Part shown: positions 19,625-25,960 of the stretch, one piece after another | Layout of the letters: the number at the start of each line of letters is the position of its first letter | Position numbering within the stretch: position 1 is the stretch's first letter | From: an uncultured Acidimicrobiaceae bacterium | GTDB taxonomy: Bacteria; Actinomycetota; Acidimicrobiia; Acidimicrobiales; Microtrichaceae | Direction of reading: 5' to 3' | Length of the DNA stretch: 25,960 nucleotides | NCBI GenBank assembly: GCA_937868025.1 | Contig: CALMLJ010000352.1 | Span: 1-25,960 of the forward strand | Notes under the pieces: model-generated | Databases searched by the model: none | What the model saw: only the letters and a program-made list of their open reading frames with translations | What the model was told of the DNA's origin: nothing | Position numbers and translations under genes: made by a program

Positions 19625-19630
19625 CGCCGG

Positions 19631-19636
19631 AGCGTA
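19631..19636 (-). promoter_or_regulatory. -10 element (TACGCT) of the MATE gene, leaderless
   Basis: Minus-strand TACGCT ends 6 nt before the ATG at 19624, the spacing expected when transcription begins at the start codon. Confidence 0.45.
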
Positions 19637-19688
19637 GGACCCTCGGGGTCGGTCCGTATTCGAATCCCGTGGCGCGGCCCCGCTCGCA

Positions 19689-19694
19689 TAACCT
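19689..19694 (+). promoter_or_regulatory. -10 element (TAACCT) of ilvD, leaderless
   Basis: TAACCT ends 6 nt before the ilvD ATG at 19701. The divergent MATE promoter lies 52 bases away, so the two may influence each other. Confidence 0.5.
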
Positions 19695-19700
19695 GCGGCC

Positions 19701-21377
19701 ATGACCACGATGAAGCCCCGGTCCACCGACGTCACCGAAGGATTCCAGAAGGCGCCTGCCCGCGCGATGCTGCGCGCCATCGGCATGAGCGACGGCGACT
19801 GGGACCGTACGCAGGTGGGGGTGGCGTCGTCGTGGAACGAGGTGACGCCGTGCAACATGCCGCTCGATCGGCTCGCCAAGCAGGCGAAGCTCGGGGTGCA
19901 CTCCGCTGGCGGCTTCCCGATCGAGTTCAACACCATCGCCGTGTCCGACGGCATCTCGATGGGCCACGAGGGAATGCGGGCGTCGCTCGTCAGTCGTGAG
20001 GTGATCGCCGATTCCGTCGAGACGGTGATGCACGCCGAGCGTATGGACGCACTCGTGAGCTTCGCCGGCTGCGACAAGTCGCTGCCCGGCATGATGATGG
20101 CGTCGGCCCGCCTCAACCTCCCGTCGGTCTTCCTGTACGGCGGGTCGAAGCTCCCCGGCCAGCTCAACGGTCGTGCGCTCGACATCACCAGCGTGTTCGA
20201 GGCGGTCGGCGCCGTCGCCGCCGGCAACATGGAGCAGAGCGAGCTCGACCAGATCGAACGCAACGCCTGCCCGACGATCGGCAGCTGCGCCGGCATGTTC
20301 ACCGCCAACACCATGGCGTCGGTGGGCGAGGCCCTCGGGTTGTCGCTGCCGGGTTCGGCGTCGGCTCCAGCGGTCGATCGCCGTCGCGACGACTACGCGT
20401 ATGCCTCGGGCGTCGCCGTCATCAACCTGGTTCGCGAGAACATCCGGCCCCGCGACATCATCACCCGCAACTCGCTGATGAACGCGATCGCCGTGGTGAA
20501 CGCGCTGGGCGGCTCCACCAACGCGGTCCTCCACCTCCTCGCCATCGCCTACGAGGCCGAGGTCGAGCTGGAGTTGCAGGACTTCAACCGGGTCGCCGCG
20601 AAAGTGCCCCACCTCGCCGACACCAAGCCTCACGGCAAGTACCACATGCTCGACATCGACCGGGTCGGTGGTGTGCCGGTCGTGATGCAGATGCTGGCGG
20701 ACGAGGGCCTGCTGCACCTCGACGAGATCACCGTCACCGGCAAGACCGTCGGCGAGAACCTCGAGCTCATCAAGGCGCCCGAGCCCGACGGCAAGGTCAT
20801 CCACGCGTTCAGCGACCCGATCCACCAGCTCGGTGGCCTCGCCGTCCTCGAGGGGTCGCTCGCCCCCAACGGTGCGGTGCTCAAGGTGGCGGGCATCGAC
20901 TTCGACTTCTTCGAGGGTCCGGCCCGTGTGTTCGACGGCGAGGACAAGGCGATGGAGGCCGTGCTCGGCGAGCAGATCAATCCCGGCGACATCGTGGTCA
21001 TCCGCTACGAGGGTCCGAAGGGTGGCCCGGGCATGCGCGAGATGCTCGCCATCACCGGCGCCATCAAGGGTGTCGGCCGCGGTGGCGACACGGCGCTCAT
21101 CACCGACGGGCGGTTCTCCGGTGGCACCCATGGATTCTGCATCGGCCACGTCGCCCCCGAGGCGGTCGACGGCGGTCCGATCGCGCTGGTCGCCGAAGGC
21201 GACCTGATCCGCATCGACGTCAAGAACCACACAATCGACCTCCTCGTCGACGATGAGGTGCTGGCGGAACGCCGGCTCGACCTCAAGTTCCCGGAGCCCC
21301 GCTACACCAAGGGTGTGCTCGCCAAGTACGCGAAGCTCGCACTCGGCGCCGAGTTCGGGGCGGTGACCTCGGCTTGA
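19701..21377 (+). CDS. ilvD: Dihydroxy-acid dehydratase
   Basis: 558 residues, full length. IlvD dehydrates 2,3-dihydroxy-isovalerate and 2,3-dihydroxy-3-methylvalerate, the third step of valine and isoleucine synthesis, in the cytoplasm. Three cysteines expected to hold the iron-sulfur cluster are present: C51 ([13 protein letters not shown]), C124 ([12 protein letters not shown]) and C196 ([16 protein letters not shown]). Other landmarks are [17 protein letters not shown] (84-100), [17 protein letters not shown] and the C-terminal [20 protein letters not shown]. The ATG directly follows a leaderless-type -10. The stop overlaps a TTG start of the next gene by 4 bases (TTGA). No other ilv or leu genes are in the window. 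Confidence 0.97.
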   Translation: MTTMKPRSTDVTEGFQKAPARAMLRAIGMSDGDWDRTQVGVASSWNEVTPCNMPLDRLAKQAKLGVHSAGGFPIEFNTIAVSDGISMGHEGMRASLVSREVIADSVETVMHAERMDALVSFAGCDKSLPGMMMASARLNLPSVFLYGGSKLPGQLNGRALDITSVFEAVGAVAAGNMEQSELDQIERNACPTIGSCAGMFTANTMASVGEALGLSLPGSASAPAVDRRRDDYAYASGVAVINLVRENIRPRDIITRNSLMNAIAVVNALGGSTNAVLHLLAIAYEAEVELELQDFNRVAAKVPHLADTKPHGKYHMLDIDRVGGVPVVMQMLADEGLLHLDEITVTGKTVGENLELIKAPEPDGKVIHAFSDPIHQLGGLAVLEGSLAPNGAVLKVAGIDFDFFEGPARVFDGEDKAMEAVLGEQINPGDIVVIRYEGPKGGPGMREMLAITGAIKGVGRGGDTALITDGRFSGGTHGFCIGHVAPEAVDGGPIALVAEGDLIRIDVKNHTIDLLVDDEVLAERRLDLKFPEPRYTKGVLAKYAKLALGAEFGAVTSA

Positions 21378-21982
21378 TACCCGAGGTCGAGCGCGAGCGC
21401 GGTTCGTCAGCGGGGGCGTGGGCGGCCGCCGCGCTCGTCCTCGCCCTCGGGGCCCTGGTGTTCGCTGTACTCGCCCACATCCGGGTCAGTGACCTCGAGG
21501 ACCGTGTCGCCGTGCTCGAGTCGGACAACGCGCTCAGGCCATCGGCCACGTTGCCCTCGGGTGTGCTGGACGAGCCGCTCGGCTCGACGCTGCCGTCGGG
21601 CGGCGAGTCGGTGGCCGCGGCGCCGCCCGATCCGGCCCAGGCCCGCGCCGACATCGTCGCCGCCTTTGCAGCGGTGTACGACCCGAACTCGGGTGTCGAC
21701 GTCCGCTTGCGACTCATCGACGATGCCACCGGGGTCGCCGCCGCCATGCGTCAGGCCGAGGCCGGCCCCAACGCCGCGGCGCTCACGTCGGTCACCGTGA
21801 ACGTCAACGACGTGCAGTACCTGTCGGCGACGCGGGCTCGCGTCGTCTACTCGTTGTCGGTGCCGGGCCAGCCGCCGGTCCTCGGCCGCGAGGGACAGGC
21901 TCGCGTCGCCTCGGGAGCGTGGAAGGTGACCCGAGCGACGGTGTGCGCCGACCTCGACGCCATCGGCAGCGCCTGCAGTTGA
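21374..21982 (+). CDS. Membrane-anchored protein with Mtb12-like extracytoplasmic domain
   Basis: 202 residues, starting at a TTG that overlaps the ilvD stop (TTGA), so translation is probably coupled. A short cytoplasmic start leads to one membrane segment (about 13-36), then a heptad-like stretch [15 protein letters not shown] (38-52) suggesting dimerisation, a Pro/Ser linker, and a domain of about 115 residues. That domain (from about residue 86) follows the layout of the mycobacterial low-molecular-weight antigen Mtb12/CFP-2: a helix ending in a YDPNS-type motif, then RLIDD, then strands [22 protein letters not shown] and a final [14 protein letters not shown]. The resemblance is by eye and moderate. 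Two cysteines near the C-terminus (C193 and C201) could pair. Association with ilvD has no obvious biochemical reason. Confidence 0.72.
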   Translation: MIPEVERERGSSAGAWAAAALVLALGALVFAVLAHIRVSDLEDRVAVLESDNALRPSATLPSGVLDEPLGSTLPSGGESVAAAPPDPAQARADIVAAFAAVYDPNSGVDVRLRLIDDATGVAAAMRQAEAGPNAAALTSVTVNVNDVQYLSATRARVVYSLSVPGQPPVLGREGQARVASGAWKVTRATVCADLDAIGSACS

Positions 21983-22018
21983 GGGCCGCCCTCACCCGCC
22001 ATCGTCGAGCGCAACGCC

Positions 22019-22073
22019 CCGGTTTCGCGGGAAGTTGTTCCCAGGGGGTGGCGATAACTACCCGCGAAACTGG
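22019..22073. terminator. Bidirectional hairpin between converging genes
   Basis: Arms 22019-22039 and 22053-22073 pair over 20 of 21 positions (three G-T wobbles, one A-A mismatch) around a 13-base loop; the core is GTTTCGCGGG / CCCGCGAAAC. It lies in the 111-base gap between the Mtb12-like gene and the RCC1 gene, so it likely terminates both transcripts. Confidence 0.55.
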
Positions 22074-22093
22074 TGGCCTTGGGCGATCCGCCG

Positions 22094-24715
22094 TCAGCCA
22101 GGGATCGCGACGGTCTGTGGTTCCTTGGTGGTGACCGTGGTGCCGTTGCCGAGCTGGCCTCGGCTGTTGTCCCCGAAGCATCGCAGGGTCGTCAGCACGA
22201 CACAGGTGTGCCGGTCGTAGGCGACGACCTGGGCCGCCCCGTCGACCGACGGCACCGGGTGTGGAGGTTCGCTCTCGGACAAGTCGAGCCCCGTTTGGCT
22301 CGAGTCGTTTCGACCCCAGCAGTAGACGACGGTCGGGGCGTCGCCGACTGCGGTGGTCGCGCACGCATGGCCGCCGCCGACGGTGATCTGGCGTGTCGTT
22401 ACTCCAGCGGGCAGCTCGACCCGATCAGGCGTCGCTGTGTCGGTGAGCGTGCCGTTGCCGACCTGTCCCCGGTGGTTCCTTCCCCAGCAGTAGGCGCGAG
22501 CGTCGATGCCGATCGCGCACGTGGTGCCCCGTCCGGCGGCGACGCCGGTCAACCCGGCGAGGGCCACCGGCTGGGGCGAAGGGTGCGGAAGCGAGTCGAT
22601 CGTCCCGAGGCCGAGTTCGCCGTGGTCGTTTCGGCCCCAACAGGAAGTCGTGCCGTCGATGACAGCGCAGGTGTAGCCGTCGCCGGCCGACACCCTGGTC
22701 ACACCGTCGGTGCCGGGGACGCGAACCGGGGAGGTGCGTTGCACCGTCGTCCCGTCACCGAGCTCGCCGTACCGGTTCGAACCCCAACACCACAGCGAGT
22801 CGGGTTCGGCTCCGACCTTGGCGATCGCACACGTGTGGGTCATCCCGGTCGTGACCCGCACCGGGGCTGCGGGCAATGCGACCTGCACCGCCCTGAACTG
22901 GTCGGTGGTGGTTCCACTACCGAGCTGTCCGTGGTCGTTGCGACCCCAGCAGCTGAACCGGGGGTTGTACGTGACCGAGACTCCATCGGGACCGAGGTCG
23001 ATGACTTCGCTGTAGTCGAACGCACACGTGTGCCCACCTCCGGGCGCCGGGCCACGGGGCAACGTGAGACCGTCGACGAGTTCAGGTTGGAGCACAACAT
23101 CGGTCTGCGTCCCCGGATCGACCTGGCCGTAGGAGTTCGCTCCCCAGCACCACGCCTTGGCGTTCTGAAGAGCGATTCCCGCCGCGACGCACGTGTGGTC
23201 TCGGGAGTCCTCGTAGGGCGCGCCCTGAACGGACGTGAGTCGGAGGCTGATGGTCGCGGCAAGGGGATCCTCACTCGCCGGTTCCGCGTGGACCAGGCCG
23301 ACCGTCATCGTCGGGCAGTCGGGGTCGAACGGCACCTCGAAGACGATGCTGCCGTCGTCGTTGTGGGTCCCGTCGCTCACGTGCAGCTCGGGCCGGTCGT
23401 CGCGGACACACACCTCGGGGTGGCCGGTGCGGTTGTAGGAGATGGCCAGGCCGCCGACCTTGGGTGCGTCGCCGTCGTCGTCGGGAACGAGTTCGACCTC
23501 GACGGTGCCGCGCTTCTCGGCGGGCGTGGTGACGTCGACGAAGGCGGCGCCGCCCCGGTCGATTTCGACCTCGGTGCTCCAGGTGCCGTCGTTGAGTGTG
23601 AGTGCGACCGGCGAGTCGGTGATCCGGGCGGGACGGGCCTTTCCGAACTCGTCGCGCTTCGTGGCTGGGCTTCGATCGAGCTCGTCGCTCAATCGTTCCA
23701 GCGGATGGTTCCAGAACATCGACCAACGCCACTCGGGCTCGGCGAACACGTCGGCCTGGGTGGCACCGTCCCGGAGGAGGTAGAGCGCCGTCCACATGCG
23801 GGGCCAGGCGAGGGAGGTGCGGTACGTGTCGTCGGTGGCGTACGCGCCGCGGTCGAGTTGGTCGGAGATCAGGTCGATCGGTTCGGCACCGAAGGAGTGG
23901 TCGGTGTAGCTCCGGAGCGTGTCGCGGATCAGCCCGGAGGTGTCGAACTCGTCGGCGCCACCGTGCTCGTCGAGCCATTCGAGGGCGGTGAACCATCCGT
24001 AGGCCTGGGCGCCCGGTGTCGCTTTGGCGGCGCGGGTGAGGAACGCTCGGGCCGGCTGGCTGAGCCACTCGTCGACAGCTTGCGTGAAGTCCCCATCGAG
24101 CGACGGCTCGTAGCGGGCCGCGTACTGCTCGCGGCCCCAGTTGGCAGCCGACTCGTAGAACGTCACGCCCCGCCCGTCGTCGCCCAGCCCGATATCGGCG
24201 TTCCAGTTGATCCACGACCACTCGTGGGTGTGGAAGAACTCGTGGACCACAATGCTCGCCAGGTGGCCCTTCGGCCCTGACACCCGGATCATGTGGCCGA
24301 GGTTCGTACCGGGCCGGGTCACCGCGAACGGCGACGAGTACCCCGCAAGGTTGTTGTTGGTGACGACGATGGTGACCGGCGTGCCACCGCGGTGCTCTTG
24401 CGGTAGGACGAACCCCATCTCGGACCACACCGCCTGGGCCTTCCAGAGCTTGATCGCGGCCCGCTCCACGACATCTGGGGTGTCGTCACCGGTGAGCACT
24501 GCGTCGTCGATTCCGTCGCTGTCGAGGTCGGTGTCGTCGAGTCGGGGATCGACGAGGAACCGCAGCGAAACGAGATCGGCGGGATCGACACTGTCGGGCA
24601 GGCGGTCGGCGAGGTCGCCCGGTTGAACCAGGTACGAACAAAAGTCGTCGTTCCAGATGAGCCCGAACCCCCACGTCAGTCCCTGCAGGAGTGGGCAGTC
24701 GGGGTCGTCGGCCGC
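22094..24715 (-). CDS. C-terminal part of secreted zincin-like/RCC1-repeat lipoprotein (after frameshift)
   Basis: 873 codons from about 24715 to the stop. No plausible start codon or ribosome site lies at its beginning, and it continues the lipoprotein encoded at 24676-25398 in another frame. Residues (counted in this part): a DxDxDG calcium-like loop DLDSDGIDDA (63-72); a zincin motif HEFFHTHE (158-165) with a candidate third metal ligand E188 in FYESAANWG, the gluzincin arrangement; a helical region to about 350; a beta-sandwich-like region (about 365-500); and seven RCC1 repeats (about 505-873), each built as HTC...CWGxNxxGQLGxGT. The seven blades should form a complete propeller, and each has a Cys pair suited to extracellular disulfides. 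A surface metalloprotease is inferred; the substrate is unknown. Confidence 0.8.
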   Translation of the reverse strand, partial: AADDPDCPLLQGLTWGFGLIWNDDFCSYLVQPGDLADRLPDSVDPADLVSLRFLVDPRLDDTDLDSDGIDDAVLTGDDTPDVVERAAIKLWKAQAVWSEMGFVLPQEHRGGTPVTIVVTNNNLAGYSSPFAVTRPGTNLGHMIRVSGPKGHLASIVVHEFFHTHEWSWINWNADIGLGDDGRGVTFYESAANWGREQYAARYEPSLDGDFTQAVDEWLSQPARAFLTRAAKATPGAQAYGWFTALEWLDEHGGADEFDTSGLIRDTLRSYTDHSFGAEPIDLISDQLDRGAYATDDTYRTSLAWPRMWTALYLLRDGATQADVFAEPEWRWSMFWNHPLERLSDELDRSPATKRDEFGKARPARITDSPVALTLNDGTWSTEVEIDRGGAAFVDVTTPAEKRGTVEVELVPDDDGDAPKVGGLAISYNRTGHPEVCVRDDRPELHVSDGTHNDDGSIVFEVPFDPDCPTMTVGLVHAEPASEDPLAATISLRLTSVQGAPYEDSRDHTCVAAGIALQNAKAWCWGANSYGQVDPGTQTDVVLQPELVDGLTLPRGPAPGGGHTCAFDYSEVIDLGPDGVSVTYNPRFSCWGRNDHGQLGSGTTTDQFRAVQVALPAAPVRVTTGMTHTCAIAKVGAEPDSLWCWGSNRYGELGDGTTVQRTSPVRVPGTDGVTRVSAGDGYTCAVIDGTTSCWGRNDHGELGLGTIDSLPHPSPQPVALAGLTGVAAGRGTTCAIGIDARAYCWGRNHRGQVGNGTLTDTATPDRVELPAGVTTRQITVGGGHACATTAVGDAPTVVYCWGRNDSSQTGLDLSESEPPHPVPSVDGAAQVVAYDRHTCVVLTTLRCFGDNSRGQLGNGTTVTTKEPQTVAIPG

Positions 24716-25398
24716 CCGCGCCGCAGGACGCCGCTGATCGAGGTTCCTCCGAGTTCGGTCCCGCCACTCAGCGCGGCGAATGCCCGTTGAGCTTCGGGCA
24801 GCGCCGAGCTGTACGCGGCGGCGGCCAGCGAGAGCACGATTGGCGTGAGCTCGCCGATGTGGTCCTCGGCTTGGTCCATGGCCATGATGGCGGCGGCGCC
24901 GCGGAGCAGCAGTTGGTCGGGGGAGAGTTCCGCCCGCTCGAACGCGGCGTGCAAGTCGTCGAGTGACGGCACCGGCGTGCCGAGGAGAAGCACCCCGGTG
25001 GAGTCGCTTGCGACGACGTTGTTGTGATCGTCGAGCAGTTCGACCAAGAGCTCGGCGGGGCCGGTCGTTGTGCCGCCGTCCAGCACGGTGGTCGTTACTC
25101 CCGCTGCCTCCTGAAACACGACGGAGCCGGCGAGCGAGTAGCGAATCCATCCCCCCGGTGGCGGTGACTCGACGTCGACCGCAGCGGCGAACGACGAATC
25201 CAACTCCGACCCCGGTAAGGGGATCGTGAGCGAGATCGAGGCCGCAGGACCGGGCACCGTAGTGGTGGACGAGGCCGTTGTTGTGGAGGTCGGCTCGGTC
25301 GGGCCGGATGGTTGGGGTGTGCATGCGGCCAGCAGTGCGCCGACGGCCATGGCCAGCGTGAGGTACCTGCGAAGGTTGGAACTGCGGTGTGCTGGCAT
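24676..25398 (-). CDS. N-terminal part of the same lipoprotein (signal peptide and stalk)
   Basis: 240 residues. The signal peptide (RRYLTLAMAVGALLAAC) ends in a perfect lipobox LAAC at C26. A Ser/Thr/Pro linker (27-52) is followed by an Ig-like beta region (ISLTIPLPGSELDSSFAAAV onward, to about 140) and a helical region (about 145-212). After about residue 228 the frame enters SRD-type nonsense and stops at 24676, while the neighbouring frame continues smoothly with AADDPDCPLL; one extra base at the GGG run (24715-24717) would join the two into a protein of about 1,100 residues. ATG 25398 is preferred over 25422 because TACCGT ends 7 nt before it (leaderless pattern). I read both parts as one gene that is either mutated or affected by a sequencing error. 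Confidence 0.78.
   Translation of the reverse strand: MPAHRSSNLRRYLTLAMAVGALLAACTPQPSGPTEPTSTTTASSTTTVPGPAASISLTIPLPGSELDSSFAAAVDVESPPPGGWIRYSLAGSVVFQEAAGVTTTVLDGGTTTGPAELLVELLDDHNNVVASDSTGVLLLGTPVPSLDDLHAAFERAELSPDQLLLRGAAAIMAMDQAEDHIGELTPIVLSLAAAAYSSALPEAQRAFAALSGGTELGGTSISGVLRRGRPTTPTAHSCRD
24711..24720 (-). other. Apparent frameshift site joining the two lipoprotein parts
   Basis: On the minus strand CGCGGGCGGC; the frame before it stops 12 codons later, and the frame after it is the RCC1 frame. Insertion of one G in the GGG run restores a continuous reading frame. No classical slippery heptamer is seen, which speaks against programmed frameshifting. Confidence 0.7.
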
Positions 25399-25405
25399 CG
25401 GAGCG

Positions 25406-25411
25406 ACGGTA
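25406..25411 (-). promoter_or_regulatory. -10 element (TACCGT) of the RCC1 lipoprotein gene, leaderless
   Basis: Minus-strand TACCGT ends 7 nt before the ATG at 25398. No clear -35. Confidence 0.45.
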
Positions 25412-25433
25412 CCTTCCACCAACTTTCGTGTAC

Positions 25434-25454
25434 TTAGGAAGAACTACACATCAT
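25434..25454 (-). pseudogene. Six-codon stub after the last lipoprotein gene
   Basis: An ATG at 25454 overlaps the stop of the lipoprotein gene (ATGA), exactly as the next cassette start does at 25906, but the frame (MMCSSS) ends after six codons. It looks like the remnant of a further array member, or a chance start left by the duplicated 3' end. Confidence 0.35.
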
Positions 25455-25508
25455 GGTGGTGGGAATGCTCCTGGTGGGGCGGCGAAGACGGGGACGTCGT
25501 AGGTGTTG
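25451..25508. repeat. Direct repeat copy 1 (3' end of lipoprotein gene)
   Basis: Positions 25451-25508 match 25903-25960 at 56 of 58 bases; the first 45 bases (25451-25495) are identical. The offset of 452 bases equals one gene length, so this marks a tandem gene duplication. On the minus strand it encodes the shared tail PVFAAPPGAFPPP plus the stop. Confidence 0.9.
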
Positions 25509-25906
25509 GTGCAGGTGCCGGCGGGGGCGAGTTCGGTGGTGGTGTTGGCGGTGCTGTTGTGGAGGGTGAGGGGGTCGCGGAAGCACCAGGACTTTTTGGT
25601 TCCTGAGTAGTCGACCCATTTGGTTGCGCCGCTGGCGCGCCAGGTGGGGTCGGTCTGGCCGCCGTCGAAGACGAGTTCGGTGGGGAGGCCGGTGGCGGTG
25701 GCGTCGTGTTGGCTGATGTGGAGGGTGAGGGTGAGGCGCGCTGGTGGGGGTTGGTCGGTGGGAAGTTGCAGCTCGATGGCCCACAGGAGCACCTCCTTCT
25801 TGTCGAGGGCGGGGTCGCACGCGGTCAGGGTGGCGAGGGTGGCAATCGTGGCGAGGGCGGCGAGGGTGGTGAGGTGTCGGGTTCGGGTTGGGGTGTGTTT
25901 GGTCAT
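25451..25906 (-). CDS. Small lipoprotein, member of a tandem array
   Basis: 151 residues. The signal peptide (HLTTLAALATIATLATLTAC) ends in lipobox LTAC with C30. The mature part (about 120 residues) has alternating strands such as ARLTLTLHISQHD and TELVFDGGQTDPTWR, a WVDYSGTKKSWCFRDP segment, and two further cysteines, C108 and C132. The C-terminus is the Pro/Ala-rich tail VPVFAAPPGAFPPP. No family is recognised. The ATG overlaps the stop of the upstream paralogue (ATGA), so the cassettes are translationally coupled. The coding strand is markedly C- and A-rich (many ACC, CCA and CTC codons) and its complement G/T-rich, unlike neighbouring genes. It lies on the same strand just upstream of the RCC1 lipoprotein gene. 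Confidence 0.75.
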   Translation of the reverse strand: MTKHTPTRTRHLTTLAALATIATLATLTACDPALDKKEVLLWAIELQLPTDQPPPARLTLTLHISQHDATATGLPTELVFDGGQTDPTWRASGATKWVDYSGTKKSWCFRDPLTLHNSTANTTTELAPAGTCTNTYDVPVFAAPPGAFPPP

Positions 25907-25960
25907 GGTGGTGGGAATGCTCCTGGTGGGGCGGCGAAGACGGGGACCTCGTCGGTGTTG
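25903..25960 (-). CDS. 3' end of an upstream paralogous lipoprotein gene (partial)
   Basis: Only the last 18 complete codons and the stop are inside the window; they read NTDEVPVFAAPPGAFPPP. The tail after position 4 (VPVF onward) is the same as in the downstream gene, at both protein and DNA level. The stop overlaps the next ATG (ATGA). The rest of the gene, and possibly more copies, lie beyond the window edge. Confidence 0.7.
   Translation of the reverse strand, partial: NTDEVPVFAAPPGAFPPP
25903..25960. repeat. Direct repeat copy 2 (3' end of upstream paralogue)
   Basis: Second copy of the 58-base repeat at 25451-25508, with two differences (positions 25948 and 25953). It may continue past the window edge. 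Confidence 0.9.

Noticed and set aside
19655..19675. T-loop-like TTCGAATCC suggesting a tRNA
   Set aside because: The flanking five bases do not pair to form a T stem, and no acceptor, D or anticodon stem can be laid out; it lies between two divergent promoters.
24700..24730. Programmed -1 frameshifting in the RCC1 lipoprotein gene
   Set aside because: No slippery heptamer of the X-XXY-YYZ type is in frame before the junction, and the upstream frame's product has no separate role that I can see.
24716..25324. Upstream extension of the RCC1 frame to an ATG at 25324
   Set aside because: This stretch reads as Arg-rich nonsense and is out of frame with the convincing signal peptide and beta region encoded over the same DNA.

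Overview
The window is GC-rich bacterial DNA, densely packed on both strands, with no rRNA, tRNA, CRISPR array or transposase that I could recognise. No gene-free stretch exceeds about 150 bases. The gene content points to an actinobacterium, probably Acidimicrobiia (Ilumatobacter-like). This placement is inferred from the actinobacterial neighbourhood of a MetE-like protein, ligA and gatCAB, a PASTA-domain kinase, an SCP2 protein, and many start codons lying 6-9 nt after a TANNNT -10 element (apparently leaderless mRNAs). No genome comparison could be run.

Layout. 1-758 (-): truncated membrane protein. 805-2138 (+): MetE-like TIM-barrel protein and a small tail-anchored protein. 2143-2682 (-): DUF4112 membrane protein. 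2761-5966 (+): SRPBCC protein, NAD-dependent DNA ligase LigA and a HAD hydrolase. 5991-8763 (-): YdeP/FdhF-like molybdopterin oxidoreductase and a small membrane protein. 8909-12569 (+): Ser/Thr kinase with four PASTA domains, then a DHA2-type MFS exporter preceded by a candidate coupled leader peptide. 12639-13046 (-): SCP2 protein. 13172-16956 (+): gatC-gatA-gatB plus a lipoprotein, ending in a hairpin. 17092-18325 (+): two further lipoproteins related to the first. 18332-19624 (-): MATE exporter. 19701-21982 (+): ilvD and a TTG-started, translationally coupled membrane protein with an Mtb12-like domain. 22094-25398 (-): a large lipoprotein (zincin-like domain plus seven RCC1 repeats) split by an apparent frameshift. 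25434-25960 (-): the end of a tandem array of small lipoprotein genes.

How the genes work together. The housekeeping part covers DNA ligation (LigA), tRNA-dependent Gln-tRNA(Gln)/Asn-tRNA(Asn) formation (GatCAB) and branched-chain amino acid synthesis (IlvD). Around it lies an envelope-directed set: a cell-wall-sensing kinase, two exporters, five or more lipoproteins and a surface RCC1 protein. The parts least explained by known families are the metalloprotease-RCC1 lipoprotein with its upstream lipoprotein array, the three tandem two-cysteine lipoproteins after gatB, and the MFS leader.
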